From assembly GCF_001510715.1 (NCBI RefSeq), contig NZ_LMTJ01000001.1, positions 758,340-822,339 on the forward strand: DNA of 64,000 bases. The letters run 5' to 3'. The translations under genes and the position numbers were made by a program. Shown one piece after another: positions 32,786-41,917 of this stretch. This DNA comes from Bacillus sp. FJAT-29814. Its GTDB lineage: Bacteria; Bacillota; Bacilli; Bacillales; Cytobacillaceae. Every line of letters begins with the position of its first letter. Position 1 is the first letter of the stretch. The notes under the pieces were generated by a model. It made no database searches. It saw only the letters and a list, made by a program, of their open reading frames with translations, and had not been told where the DNA came from.

Positions 32786-34383
32786 CACTTTGTATATTGT
32801 AGTTCTCCGTTGATAATGGTCATTTCGATATCTGTGTTAAGCAGCCCATCCGGGTCGTCCATTTCGAGCAGGTTTTCTGAGTAAACAGTCATGTCGGCGA
32901 ATTTGCCTGGTGTCAGCGTGCCCTTTAGGTGTTCTTCGTTCGTGGCATAGGCACCGCCAACGGTAAATAGCTTTAATGCCTCAAGCATCGACAGCTTTTC
33001 CTTCGCATTCCAGCCCTCATGATTGTCGCCAGGAGCCCTGCGAGTGACGGCCGCATGCAGGCCGAGCAATGGGTCGACCGGTTCAACAGGTGCGTCTGAA
33101 CCGCCGGCACACAACACGCCGGCATGGAGCATCTTTTTCCATGCGTATAAGTGGGATTCCCGCTCAGACCCAAGCCTGTCCAATATCCACGGATAATCGC
33201 CGACAACAAATCGCGGCTGGATATCGGCAACTCTGCTTGGATCCTGGAGCCGCTTAATCAGATCCTCCCGAACCAAGGAAACATGAATCAAACGGTCTCG
33301 GTACGCCACTGACGGGAACTGATCCAACACATCTAAGACATTCTCCAACGCTTGATCGCCAATTGTATGAACCGCAATCGGCATGGAATGTTCGCGTGCT
33401 CGTTTGACAATCTCATATAATTTCTCCTGATCTAGCATCGCATCGCCAAATTGCCGTGGTGCGTCCGAATATGGCTCTGACAGAAGTGCCGTCCTTCTGC
33501 CGAATGCCCCGTCAGCGAAAACCTTAATCGCCCCAATTTGCAGCCGGTCATTTCCGTATCCGGTGTACATGCCGATTTCCTTCAAATTTTTTAAAAATGT
33601 ATAATCAATAAGCAAATTACAGCGCAAACCTTGGCCTTCCTGATTGATCAGTTCATCGTACATTCTGTATGTTTGCTCAAGACCACCCAGCCATGCTGGA
33701 TCATTACTATGTACACTCGTTAACCCTTTTTTCACAGAAAACTCCATCGCCTGCTTCAACCCGTGCTTTAGTTCCTCATAGGTTCTGTCCTGGATGTGCG
33801 TTGAAATCAGTTTTGAGGCTGATTCGAGCAATAGACCCGTTGGTTTGCCGGTATCCGTGTTAAGCACAACCGTTCCGCCCGCAGGTACTTCAATTGAAGG
33901 GTGGTATTGACTAATCTCCAACGCCTTTGAATTGACCAAAAACGCATGATGGCAAACCCGTTTCAAATATACCGGGCAGTGCGGGGCAACGTGATCCAAC
34001 TCTTCTATCGTTGGAATGGTTCCATCCGTGAACAGGTTTTCATTCCAGCCCATGCCGACCAGCCATGTCCCCGGTGCCAGGGTCTCTGCTTTTCCCCTTA
34101 TTTTTTCAAGCATTTCTCCCTTGGAACTTACCCCTATCAAATCCAATTCTAAGAAATTGAAGGCAACCCCGGATAGGTGCAAATGGCTATCAATTAGTCC
34201 CGGTGTCACCATTTTCCCAGCCAGATCAATGATTTTAGAACCGTCTCTCCCCCATTGCAGCAACATATCCTTGTGGTTTCCTGTTTCTACGATTTTTCCA
34301 TTCTCAACCACAACCGCCTCAACCAGCGGATGGTCTGCATCAAACGTATAGATTTTTCCATTTGTAAAAATTGTTCTCGCCAT
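32785..34383 (-). CDS. ytcJ: Amidohydrolase, YtcJ/NfdA type
   Basis: 532 residues, metal-dependent amidohydrolase superfamily. VTPGLIDSHLHLSG carries the H-x-H metal ligands; LKRVCHHAFLVNSKAL, VFADGAFGRRTAL, PIAVHTIGDQALENVLD and AGGSDAPVEPVDPLLGL follow in order, matching the N-substituted formamide deformylase/YtcJ branch. It probably hydrolyses an imported amide; the substrate is unknown. The ATG at 34383 is nine bases after GGGAGG and gives the usual length; the frame upstream (to 34416) is not needed. Divergent from ytoA. Confidence 0.88.
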   Translation of the reverse strand: MARTIFTNGKIYTFDADHPLVEAVVVENGKIVETGNHKDMLLQWGRDGSKIIDLAGKMVTPGLIDSHLHLSGVAFNFLELDLIGVSSKGEMLEKIRGKAETLAPGTWLVGMGWNENLFTDGTIPTIEELDHVAPHCPVYLKRVCHHAFLVNSKALEISQYHPSIEVPAGGTVVLNTDTGKPTGLLLESASKLISTHIQDRTYEELKHGLKQAMEFSVKKGLTSVHSNDPAWLGGLEQTYRMYDELINQEGQGLRCNLLIDYTFLKNLKEIGMYTGYGNDRLQIGAIKVFADGAFGRRTALLSEPYSDAPRQFGDAMLDQEKLYEIVKRAREHSMPIAVHTIGDQALENVLDVLDQFPSVAYRDRLIHVSLVREDLIKRLQDPSRVADIQPRFVVGDYPWILDRLGSERESHLYAWKKMLHAGVLCAGGSDAPVEPVDPLLGLHAAVTRRAPGDNHEGWNAKEKLSMLEALKLFTVGGAYATNEEHLKGTLTPGKFADMTVYSENLLEMDDPDGLLNTDIEMTIINGELQYTK

Positions 34384-34497
34384 TCTATTTTGCCTCCCTT
34401 TTTTCAATAATAGCAAAATCCAATACTCTAATACACTATCTTCCTCTTATAAATGTTATAATAATATAAATTATCTGACAGTATTAGAGGAAAATGT

Positions 34498-35010
34498 ATG
34501 AAAATTCCCTATAATGGTAAATCCCCTGAAATTCATGATTCTGTCTTTGTCGCGCCCGGTGCCTATTTAATTGGCGATGTTCAAATCGGAAAAGACTCGA
34601 CGGTATGGTTTAACGCCGTGCTTCGGGCAGATGACGGCCCAATCATTGTCGGCGAAAGATGCAGTATTCAGGATAACTCTACTATTCACTTATATGAGGG
34701 ATTTCCAGTCATCATTGGCGACGATGTCACGGTTGGCCACAACGTGATTCTCCACGGCTGTAAAATCGGCAATCGCTCGATTGTCGGCATGGGCTCCACC
34801 CTGCTTGATAACGTGGAGGTCGGCGAGGAATGCATTATCGGTGCCAATACGCTGCTGGCCGGAGGAATTAAAATCCCGCCGCGCTCGCTGGTGCTTGGTT
34901 CTCCTGGGAAAGTCGTCCGCGAACTAACGGAAAAAGACCTACAAATGCTGCAAATGTCGAGCACCCATTATGTACAAAAAGGGAAGGACTTTAGGGAGAT
35001 TCTTAAATAA
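34498..35010 (+). CDS. ytoA: Gamma-class carbonic anhydrase family protein
   Basis: 170 residues forming a left-handed beta helix of hexapeptide repeats (IGDVQIGKDSTVWFNAVLRAD, VTVGHNVILHGC, IVGMGSTLLDNVEVGEEC) with a C-terminal helix. Histidines in STIHLYEG, VGHNVILHG fit the metal site of gamma carbonic anhydrase homologues. Close to Bacillus subtilis YtoA, whose activity is not established. GAGGAAAA precedes the ATG. A terminator CCCCGTTCC/GGAACGGGG (35026-35053) follows. Confidence 0.88.
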   Translation: MKIPYNGKSPEIHDSVFVAPGAYLIGDVQIGKDSTVWFNAVLRADDGPIIVGERCSIQDNSTIHLYEGFPVIIGDDVTVGHNVILHGCKIGNRSIVGMGSTLLDNVEVGEECIIGANTLLAGGIKIPPRSLVLGSPGKVVRELTEKDLQMLQMSSTHYVQKGKDFREILK

Positions 35011-35025
35011 GCATCCGAATAAATA

Positions 35026-35053
35026 CCCCGTTCCAAGAATGGAACGGGGTTCG
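35026..35053 (+). terminator. Terminator of ytoA
   Basis: CCCCGTTCC-aagaat-GGAACGGGG followed by TTCGTTT; can serve the convergent DHFR-like gene too. Confidence 0.75.
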
Positions 35054-35067
35054 TTTACGGTATTGCT

Positions 35068-35607
35068 TTAGTTCTTCACTTCATAATGCAGCTCTGCAAA
35101 CTGATTGAAGCTCCTCATTCTTTTTAATATAAGATCTAATTGATAGTCCCCTGCCCGAAACATTGGAATCCCGCTTCCGAGTATAGTTGGAGCTATTGTT
35201 ATGATGATTTCGTCCACCAATTTTTCTTGCAAAAAATGTTGTAACAATTCTCCCCCGCCCACTATCCAAATGTTCTTGCCATCTTTCCTTTTTATTTCCT
35301 TTACAAACTTGGTTACATCACCATTAACAAATTTCACATCTTCAGTATCTTCAATAGACGACCTTGTGAACACATAGCAGTCTTTGTTTTTATAAGGAAA
35401 TTCCTGTCTATTTTCTTCTTGGTTCATGATCCAATCGTATGTCCTTCTTCCCATTACAACCGTATCTATCGTATCATAAAACTCTAAATAGCCATTGTCC
35501 CCTTCGCCTTCAACACGAAAAAGCCATTCTAGAGACTCGTCCTTTGTTGCGATATATCCATCCAGACTTGAAGCAATAAATAATGCCAATTTGCGATCGT
35601 TGCCCAT
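35068..35607 (-). CDS. Dihydrofolate reductase-like protein (RibD C-terminal domain family)
   Basis: 179 residues. LALFIASSLDGYIATKDESLEWL, VVMGRRTYDWIM, IWIVGGGELLQHFLQEKLVDEIIITIAPTILGSGIPMF are the signature blocks of the stand-alone DHFR-like/RibD_C proteins (YwjB, YyaP type). They bind NADPH but are not true folate reductases. GAGGAGG lies just ahead of the ATG. From 35608 to 35875 I see only AT-rich promoter-like DNA. Confidence 0.85.
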   Translation of the reverse strand: MGNDRKLALFIASSLDGYIATKDESLEWLFRVEGEGDNGYLEFYDTIDTVVMGRRTYDWIMNQEENRQEFPYKNKDCYVFTRSSIEDTEDVKFVNGDVTKFVKEIKRKDGKNIWIVGGGELLQHFLQEKLVDEIIITIAPTILGSGIPMFRAGDYQLDLILKRMRSFNQFAELHYEVKN

Positions 35608-35875
35608 AATGCTTACCTCCTCGTCCTTTTTTCAAAATAAATAAATTACATAGGTAGTTTAACATATTTTAACAATTACTGGAAAAGCTTCTTGTCCCTG
35701 CATGGGGCCATGAAGCGTTAAGGTATTCACTTAGGAATAATAACCCATATTTAACACATCCTATTAATAGCTGCTGGAAGATGCTCCCGAAACGTTGAAT
35801 GAGGGTGTTCTAGAATTGGCGGCTTTTTGCATGTATTAAGTAGCAAATCAAAAAAATTTGAGGAGGCGAATGAGC

Positions 35876-36004
35876 ATGACAAACCGCAATGACAATCGAA
35901 ACCAGCCCCATACGGGAAGCAGCAAAGCTGACACCGAATTCGGTTCGGAAACCAATTTAACCAAGAAGGCAAGAAAGAAAGCAGCTCGAGAAGCTAGAAA
36001 ATAA
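35876..36004 (+). CDS. Short spore-protein-like peptide (42 aa, gamma-SASP-like motif)
   Basis: MTNRNDNRNQPHTGSSKADT, then EFGSETNLTKKARKKAAREARK. The EFGSETN string is like the repeated EF-x-SETN motif of gamma-type small acid-soluble spore proteins (SspE), and the composition (Asn/Gln early, Lys/Arg late, no aromatics but one Phe) is similar, but the peptide is much shorter. GAGGAGG stands eight bases ahead of the ATG; an in-frame ATG two codons earlier is too close. A perfect 14-bp hairpin terminator follows directly. A sporulation role is inferred. Confidence 0.6.
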   Translation: MTNRNDNRNQPHTGSSKADTEFGSETNLTKKARKKAAREARK

Positions 36005-36007
36005 CAT

Positions 36008-36041
36008 GTTAAGGGTAACCGTTTAATCGGTTACCCTTAAC
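36008..36041. terminator. Perfect 14-bp hairpin between convergent genes
   Basis: GTTAAGGGTAACCG (36008-36021) and CGGTTACCCTTAAC (36028-36041) with a six-base loop; no long T-tract, but placed at the ends of both the small spore gene and the SCO gene. Confidence 0.65.
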
Positions 36042-36045
36042 AAAT

Positions 36046-36618
36046 TTACTGAAGAGACTTAATATCCTTGATGATCTGGTCGAAAGGCTGCTCAGCGGCC
36101 CCTTCATACTTTTGGACCACAACCCCTTCCTGATTGACCAAATAGAATGAAGTACTGTGAACATATTGATTAGAGCCCTCAAGTTTTGCTGCTGGGGCCA
36201 TGAATGACCTATTGGCGAAGCTTTCGATAAATTCCTGATCATACCCTGTGATTAAATCCCAGTTTGAAAAATCAGCCTGAAACATGCTAGCGTAATCTTT
36301 CAATACGTCTGGTTGATCTTGTACCGGATCAATGCTGAACGATACCAGCTGTGCCTTAACCCCTTCGTCTGCCAACCGTTCCTGCAGCTGAACCATATTC
36401 GCGGTCATCGGCGAACAAACCGTATCGCAATGAGTAAACACAAAATCCGCTACCCAAACCTTCCCTTTCAAATTGGATAAAGTAATGGGCACTCCATCTT
36501 GGTTAACTCCCGCAAACTTCTCCACCTTCATCTCAAGCGGAAAGACAACCTCTTCCTTTTTTTCAGAACAAGCCGTTAGAACTGCGACACAAAGCAGCAA
36601 CCACAAAATTTTTTTCAT
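36046..36618 (-). CDS. SCO1/SenC-family lipoprotein (copper chaperone for cytochrome oxidase)
   Basis: 190 residues. A lipoprotein signal peptide ends LLLCVAVLTACS, so Cys17 is lipidated and the protein is anchored outside the membrane. The thioredoxin-like domain has the copper ligands C-x-x-x-C in FTHCDTVCSPMTANMV and the histidine in QYVHSTSFYLV. It is expected to deliver copper to, or reduce thiols of, the CuA site of cytochrome c oxidase, like Bacillus subtilis YpmQ. The ATG follows AAGGTGGGG. No cta genes are adjacent. Confidence 0.9.
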   Translation of the reverse strand: MKKILWLLLCVAVLTACSEKKEEVVFPLEMKVEKFAGVNQDGVPITLSNLKGKVWVADFVFTHCDTVCSPMTANMVQLQERLADEGVKAQLVSFSIDPVQDQPDVLKDYASMFQADFSNWDLITGYDQEFIESFANRSFMAPAAKLEGSNQYVHSTSFYLVNQEGVVVQKYEGAAEQPFDQIIKDIKSLQ

Positions 36619-36678
36619 TAAACCACCCCACCTTATGAAAAAAGTGCCGAGCCAACTCGCCCAGCACCATCTATTAAT

Positions 36679-37689
36679 TTAGTTGATAAAAGAAGAATCG
36701 ATTAACGCCGCAAAATCAGGCTGCTCTTTCAAGAATTTCAATTCAACTGAAGAGTTGGCAAACTCTTGAATGACATCTTTATTTACTTCTGTGGTGAAAC
36801 GGATATTTTTCCAAGCAGTGTCGATGACATCTTTATCAAGCTCTTGCTTCGTAATATCCTTGATGCTCTTGATGGTGATTTCCTTGGCCTCTTCAGGATT
36901 TTTCTCGATAAACGCTATGGCTTCTTCCTGAGCTTTCACGATTTTTTCAATAATTGCTTTGTCCGCTTTAATTTTCTTGCCGCTTGAAACCAGAATAGTA
37001 TTTGGCAATGTTTTTCCAAAAGAGATCTTGGAGCTGTCGACGATAATCTTCGCGCCGACATCCTTCACTAACTGAGATGCCCATGGCTCTGGAACAGCAG
37101 CCAAATCCACCTTGCCAGTTTCAAACATGTTTCCATATTGCGCCGGGTTGCCGGTTACGTGCTTCAAGGTGCCGCCAATACGAGCAGAAGTTACACCGTA
37201 ATCCTGTAAAAATGTTTCCATTTGAACGTCATGTGTGCAGCCGACACCTGGTGTAATGAAAGTTTTTCCGTTGAAATCTTCAATAGAATTCACACCGCTT
37301 TTTTTGCTCGCGACAATCGCCGTACCACCAGAAGACGCGCCGGCAATAATCTTGACATCAGCACCATTGGTAAAGTTGTTCATAACAGGACCAGGTCCAA
37401 CCAACCCGGCATCAATGTCACCCGTTTTTAACGCTGTCATAAACGCGCCGCCATCAGGGAATGTTTTGTATTCCACTTTAACATCTTTGCCTAAAGCTTT
37501 TTCATAAAGCCCTTTTTCACGAGCGACCATCGCTGGGGCGTGATCAATGTTCGGGAAATAGCCGATTACCACTTTTTCAGTTGCCTTTTCAGTGCCAGAG
37601 CCTGAACTTGCTTTGTCGGTTCCGCAGCCTGCCAATGCCCCCACTACCAATAAGAATATGAAACTAATAATTGTAGCCTGTTTCTTCAT
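36679..37689 (-). CDS. ABC transporter substrate-binding lipoprotein (nitrate/sulfonate/taurine type)
   Basis: 336 residues. Signal peptide with lipobox LVVGALAGCGTD. The mature part has the NMT1/SsuA fold: VVIGYFPNIDHAPAMVAREKGLYEK, LKTGDIDAGLVGPGPVMN, FITPGVGCTHDVQMETFLQD, VDLAAVPEPWASQLV. Ligands in this family include aliphatic sulfonates, taurine, nitrate and thiamin precursors; the sequence alone does not choose. GAGGAG precedes the ATG at 37689; the longer open frame runs into the permease gene. Third gene of the operon. Confidence 0.88.
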   Translation of the reverse strand: MKKQATIISFIFLLVVGALAGCGTDKASSGSGTEKATEKVVIGYFPNIDHAPAMVAREKGLYEKALGKDVKVEYKTFPDGGAFMTALKTGDIDAGLVGPGPVMNNFTNGADVKIIAGASSGGTAIVASKKSGVNSIEDFNGKTFITPGVGCTHDVQMETFLQDYGVTSARIGGTLKHVTGNPAQYGNMFETGKVDLAAVPEPWASQLVKDVGAKIIVDSSKISFGKTLPNTILVSSGKKIKADKAIIEKIVKAQEEAIAFIEKNPEEAKEITIKSIKDITKQELDKDVIDTAWKNIRFTTEVNKDVIQEFANSSVELKFLKEQPDFAALIDSSFIN

Positions 37690-37714
37690 CTTTTTTTCTC
37701 CTCTTTTAAAAAAA

Positions 37715-38476
37715 TTAATTATTTGTTTCCAATCCCCAGCGGCGCAGAACATTTCGCTCCACCCTTTGGAAGAAAAGAATATCCACAATGGTTCCAATGA
37801 CTCCGATGATGATCATAATCCCAATAACCATCTTCATGTTTCCGAAATCGGAGGCATACTTTAGCGTATAACCAAGCCCCGGACCGGTGCTTAGAATCTC
37901 CCCGGCCATCAGTGCCCGCCACGCAAAGGCCCAGCCCAGGCGGATTCCCGTCACAGCATATGGAATCGATGCCGGAAAAATAACCTTCACAAATAAGTCA
38001 ATCCCCTTAGAACCCATCGTTTGTGCTGCCCTGATGTACAACGGCGAAACGTTCTTGATCCCCATTCGCATATTGATGGTGATCACGAGGGTTGCCCCCA
38101 GGATGACTATAAAAGTAACCGCCTTTTCATTAAGTCCAAACCACATAATAGCTATCGGCAGCCATACGATACTGGGTACACTCTGTAACGCCAGCACCAT
38201 TGTTCCCAAGGTTTCATCGGCGGTTTTATTTTTTGCTAAAAGAATGCCCAGCCCGACGCCGATAATGATGGCAGCGCCCAGGCCAATCGCCAGTCTTCTG
38301 AAGCTGGCCAGAACGTCATAGATTAAGGTTTTATCAGAAAAACCTTTAACCAGTTCCTCGATGACGTCAGTTGGCGCCGGCATCAGCGCCGGTGATACTT
38401 CAAGGATTCTCACTGCCGCCTGCCAGCCGATAATCAGCAAGGAAAAGAATATGATCCGTTTAATTGTTTGCTGCAT
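37715..38476 (-). CDS. ABC transporter permease (SsuC/TauC-like)
   Basis: 253 residues, six membrane segments. The EAA loop for the ATPase is in AAQTMGSKGIDLFVKVIFPASIPYAVTGIRLGWAFAWRALMAGE, the classic form for nitrate/sulfonate/taurine permeases. Its start overlaps the end of the ATPase gene by 17 bp, indicating coupled translation; the binding protein follows 25 bp downstream. Confidence 0.9.
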   Translation of the reverse strand: MQQTIKRIIFFSLLIIGWQAAVRILEVSPALMPAPTDVIEELVKGFSDKTLIYDVLASFRRLAIGLGAAIIIGVGLGILLAKNKTADETLGTMVLALQSVPSIVWLPIAIMWFGLNEKAVTFIVILGATLVITINMRMGIKNVSPLYIRAAQTMGSKGIDLFVKVIFPASIPYAVTGIRLGWAFAWRALMAGEILSTGPGLGYTLKYASDFGNMKMVIGIMIIIGVIGTIVDILFFQRVERNVLRRWGLETNN

Positions 38477-39245
38477 AGGCCAGTTCCTCTTTCACAACTT
38501 TATCAATCTCGGATTGCAGCAATCCCATGATTTTCTCTTCCAACTTTGTTACAGCTTGCGGGTGGTTTGCCCGTGGTCGAGGAATCTTGACTTGGATATC
38601 TTCCAGAACGATTCCCGGCCTTGTTCCCATTACGACAATGCGATCCGATAGTTTGATAGATTCGCTGATGCTATGGGTCACAAACAGAATCGTTTTACGG
38701 GTTTCCAGCCATATTTTTTCAAGCTCATGATGCAAGCGGGAACGGGTTTGCTCATCGAGGGCTCCAAATGGTTCATCCATTAATAACACCTTTGGGTTCA
38801 TTGATAGCGCCCGGGCGATGGCCACCCGCTGCTGCATCCCGCCGGAAAGCTCGTGGACCGAATGTTTGGTGTAGTTGCTTAACTGCACCATTTTTAGGTA
38901 GCGATGGGCGACTTCCCTTGCTTCCGCTTTCTTCATCTCTTTTCGGAGCGGGAACATCACATTGTCCTCGACATTCAGCCATGGAAATAAGGCCGCCTGT
39001 TGAAAAACCATTCCGCGGTCTTTGCCCGGCTTGGTGATTTTCTGTCCGTTGAGCAGAATTTCTCCTTTTGATGGCTTGGTGAGACCTGCGACAATGGAAA
39101 GCAACGTGGATTTCCCACATCCCGATGGCCCGAGAATCGAAACGAACTCGCCTTCCTTAATTTCAAGATTAATATCTGACAGAACCGTACTCGTCGAATT
39201 TTGATTGGAAAATTGCTTATTTACATTGTTAATGTGAAGAAACAT
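38460..39245 (-). CDS. ABC transporter ATP-binding protein (SsuB/TauB-like)
   Basis: 261 residues. Walker [11 protein letters not shown]-loop [13 protein letters not shown], signature [15 protein letters not shown], Walker [13 protein letters not shown] and H-loop LFVTHSISE are all intact. First gene of the importer operon. AGGTG lies seven bases before the ATG at 39245; codons further upstream are in frame but unsupported. Energises uptake of the same unknown anion as its partners. Confidence 0.92.
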   Translation of the reverse strand: MFLHINNVNKQFSNQNSTSTVLSDINLEIKEGEFVSILGPSGCGKSTLLSIVAGLTKPSKGEILLNGQKITKPGKDRGMVFQQAALFPWLNVEDNVMFPLRKEMKKAEAREVAHRYLKMVQLSNYTKHSVHELSGGMQQRVAIARALSMNPKVLLMDEPFGALDEQTRSRLHHELEKIWLETRKTILFVTHSISESIKLSDRIVVMGTRPGIVLEDIQVKIPRPRANHPQAVTKLEEKIMGLLQSEIDKVVKEELAYAANN

Positions 39246-39311
39246 TTTGTTATCACCTAATTCCCCTAAATTCACATTAGTTTTATCGGATTAATTGTAT
39301 TAATAACATTT

Positions 39312-39339
39312 ATTATAAATTTAATCCTGTTATTGTCAA
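39312..39339 (-). promoter_or_regulatory. Promoter of the ABC importer operon
   Basis: On the minus strand TTGACA (39339-39334), 16-bp spacer, TATAAT (39317-39312), both consensus. An AT-rich partial palindrome (ATTAATACAATTAAT) lies between it and the ATPase gene and could be a regulator site. No CymR-type box could be assigned. Confidence 0.7.
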
Positions 39340-39388
39340 TTACTTTTTTAGATAAGATTGTGTGCGTGAGTATGTGAAATTTTCACAT

Positions 39389-39401
39389 GGTGCCTGACAC
39401 C
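39389..39401. repeat. GGTGCCTGACACC dispersed motif
   Basis: Exact copy of the 13-mer, between the ABC operon promoter and yndM, followed by CATTGCCATG. Confidence 0.7.
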
Positions 39402-39462
39402 CATTGCCATGTATATATAGTGGAAATTGGGCAAACTAGCCAAAAAAGGAGGTTGAGCTACT

Positions 39463-39918
39463 ATGCAGCATGTATTGAGATTAGTGATTAAATTCATTGC
39501 TTGTCTCGTGGCGCTCGGTATTATTCTTGGTATGTTTTATGATTTTAGTTTTGGAGATGTTTTGGCGATCACCGCTGTGTTGGGAATCGTGAGTTATATT
39601 TTGGGTGATTTAATGCTGCTGCGAGCTACCAATAATGTGATGGCAACTGCCGCAGACTTTGCTTTAGCATTTTTGGTGGTATGGTTTATGGGGCGGGCGC
39701 TGACGATTGAGGATGACCTCTTTTCAGCTTCGTTGATTTCGGCATTGGCGGTAGCAGGATTCGAATACTTCTTCCATAAGTTCCTGGTCGTCAAGGATCA
39801 TAAACAAACTACTACCCGCAGCCAGATCCAGCCGCGCCCACAATTTCAAACTGAGGCATCTGAGGAGTTGACACCGGTTAGGCCAGATGTGCGGAGTCCG
39901 GAGGATAGGAACGAATAA
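39463..39918 (+). CDS. yndM: YndM-family (DUF2512) membrane protein
   Basis: 151 residues. Four hydrophobic segments in the first 110 residues (VIKFIACLVALGIILGMFYD, then ITAVLGIVSYILGDLMLL, TAADFALAFLVVWFMG, and SLISALAVAGFEYFFHKFLV), followed by a hydrophilic tail rich in Gln, Glu and Pro. The GDLMLLRATNN and FEYFFHKF strings are typical of DUF2512, a family restricted to spore-forming Bacillales. Function unknown; a sporulation role is suspected for the family. AAAGGAGG precedes the ATG. Confidence 0.88.
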   Translation: MQHVLRLVIKFIACLVALGIILGMFYDFSFGDVLAITAVLGIVSYILGDLMLLRATNNVMATAADFALAFLVVWFMGRALTIEDDLFSASLISALAVAGFEYFFHKFLVVKDHKQTTTRSQIQPRPQFQTEASEELTPVRPDVRSPEDRNE

Positions 39919-39984
39919 ACGGGTAATGTAGCTTTTTTTAGCCTTGGCAAGCGTTTCGCCTTCATACTTCCAGAAAGTCCTATA

Positions 39985-40185
39985 TCAAAGACAGTTTCTT
40001 CATTTTCGAGGCCCTTAAGAGGCGGTATCAAAGACAGTTTTACTCCTTTAGGAAGGCCGTTTGTCTTTGTTATTCCAGAAAATGGTATCCTAAAGACATT
40101 TTCACCGTTTTTTAAGCAGTTTTGTCCTTAAGAGGCCGTCCTAAAGACAGTTTTCCCCCTTTCGAGGACCGTTTTGTCTTTAGTA
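39985..40185. repeat. AAAGACA/TGTCTTT hairpin array
   Basis: Left arms AAAGACA at 39987, 40030, 40092 and 40143; right arms TGTCTTT or TGTCCTT at 40072, 40123 and 40175 (51 and 52 bp apart). Each pair encloses 25-35 nt with TTTCGAGG-like or TTTAGGAAGG-like centres. TATTCCAGAAAA also repeats. It lies between convergent yndM and the MFS gene. It resembles the other arrays in pitch but not in sequence. Confidence 0.7.
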
Positions 40186-40218
40186 TTCCAGAAAAAGGAA
40201 ACTAAAATAGAAATCACA

Positions 40219-40253
40219 CAAAAAACCGGGCAAGAATCATCCTGCCCGGCTCA
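40219..40253 (-). terminator. Terminator of the MDR exporter gene
   Basis: On the minus strand CCGGGCA-ggatgattct-TGCCCGG followed by TTTTTTG. Confidence 0.75.
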
Positions 40254-40315
40254 AAAAGTTTACATAATATAATTATAACCACCATAGCCGCATCAAAAGC
40301 TTCCCCCGCTAAACC

Positions 40316-41650
40316 CTAAGATGCATTCTCCGCAACTAAAACCTTCGATTCGTCCGGGATAATAAAGCTTAACCCTACCGTAACAAAGCTTAGGATTAAC
40401 GCATATAGGAACACATTTTGCATCCCCACCACGACATTGGCGGCCTGGTTCATGATTACCCCCATGATGGTCACGCCAACCGAAGTTCCGATGTTACGCA
40501 CAAACATTTGCAGCGACGTCGACAAGCCCTTGATGCCTGGTTCAGCAAACTCCTGTGAGGCAATCGTTCCCACCGCAAACAAAAGCCCAAATGAGAACCC
40601 CTGAACGGCCAAAATAATAAACAAATTCATATAGGAAATATGTTCAATAAATGCATACAGCGCCACACCTGATAGTGCCGTGATAAAACTGCCGACAACA
40701 AACAGTTTCCTATAGCCAAACCTGATAATCCATTTCCCAGCCGGCGTGCTGCCGAACATCCAGCCGGCCGAAATACTGAGCAGAATCAGGCCACTTTTAT
40801 AAATGCTCATATTGAAGCCTTCCTGCAAAAACAATGGAATATAATTCGAGGTCCCAAAGAAAGACAAACAATAGAACAGCATAAACAGGTTTGCTCGAAA
40901 AATCCCTTTGTTTTTAAACAACGAAACGGACAGGAACGGCTGAGCTTCCCTTCGTTCCACCAATGCAAACACGATCAAGCCAATGACGCCAAAAACCACA
41001 TACCATAACGGCTGTTTAACGTTGGTCGCCAGCAACAGCAGCGTAATCGAAGTCCCAAACAAAAAGAACCCTTTATAGTCAATATACGTCTTTTTAAATT
41101 CCATCTGTTCCTTATAAGGAAGCAAGCAAAGCACAGTGGCAATGCCGATTGGAATGTTGATATAAAAAATCCATTCCCAGGTCAATGTCTCGACGAAAAA
41201 AGCCCCCAATACCGGGCCTACAATCGAAGATATGGCCCAAATACTGCTAAACACCGCTTGAATTTTTCCACGCCTTTCAATTGAAAACAAATCACCGACG
41301 ATAATCATCGATAATGGTGCCATTCCGCCGGCACCCAGACCTTGAACGCCGCGATAAATGACTAGCTGTACCATCGAATCCGCCATCCCGCAAAGGATCG
41401 ATCCTAAAGTAAACATAGCCACCGAAATCATCAGAAGCTTTTTCCGACCGTACATATCCGCAAGTTTCCCGTAAAGCGGGACCGTGACGGTACTCGCGAG
41501 CATATAGACAACGAAAATCCAAGCAAACAGTTCACTGCCGCCAAGCTGCTTCACGATTGTCGGGCTGGCCGTCTGCATAATATTGGCATCCAGAGCCGAA
41601 ATAAGGGTCGTAATCACGAGACCCCATAATACATATCGATTTTTCCCCAT
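40316..41650 (-). CDS. MFS multidrug exporter, DHA2-like
   Basis: 444 residues with 12-14 membrane segments. ALDANIMQTASPTIVKQLGG is the motif D1-like start of DHA2 exporters; GKLADMYGRKKLLM is motif A, VIYRGVQGLGAGGMAPL motif B, and GPVLGAFFVETLTWEWIFYINIPIG motif C with the downstream block. Probably a proton-coupled drug or metabolite exporter. The ATG at 41650 follows GTGGGGG; a GTG four codons earlier is possible. No regulator is adjacent. Confidence 0.88.
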   Translation of the reverse strand: MGKNRYVLWGLVITTLISALDANIMQTASPTIVKQLGGSELFAWIFVVYMLASTVTVPLYGKLADMYGRKKLLMISVAMFTLGSILCGMADSMVQLVIYRGVQGLGAGGMAPLSMIIVGDLFSIERRGKIQAVFSSIWAISSIVGPVLGAFFVETLTWEWIFYINIPIGIATVLCLLPYKEQMEFKKTYIDYKGFFLFGTSITLLLLATNVKQPLWYVVFGVIGLIVFALVERREAQPFLSVSLFKNKGIFRANLFMLFYCLSFFGTSNYIPLFLQEGFNMSIYKSGLILLSISAGWMFGSTPAGKWIIRFGYRKLFVVGSFITALSGVALYAFIEHISYMNLFIILAVQGFSFGLLFAVGTIASQEFAEPGIKGLSTSLQMFVRNIGTSVGVTIMGVIMNQAANVVVGMQNVFLYALILSFVTVGLSFIIPDESKVLVAENAS

Positions 41651-41917
41651 AAAAACCCCCACAAAACCCTTTAATAATTTCCTATTTTTTACATATGATT
41701 TTCAGCACTTAAACATTATAGCAAATTACATATATAACTACTATTCTTTTATAGTCTTAACGGAATTTACCACCTACTAATTACTTTTTAATCGTATAAT
41801 TCTCCAACCAAAGTCTGAATTTGGCCAGAAATTTGTCGAATAAATCTATAAATATTTCCGTTCTCAATAAAATACATTTATTGATGTGTGAAAATTTTCC
41901 TAAAGAGGTGCATTAAC

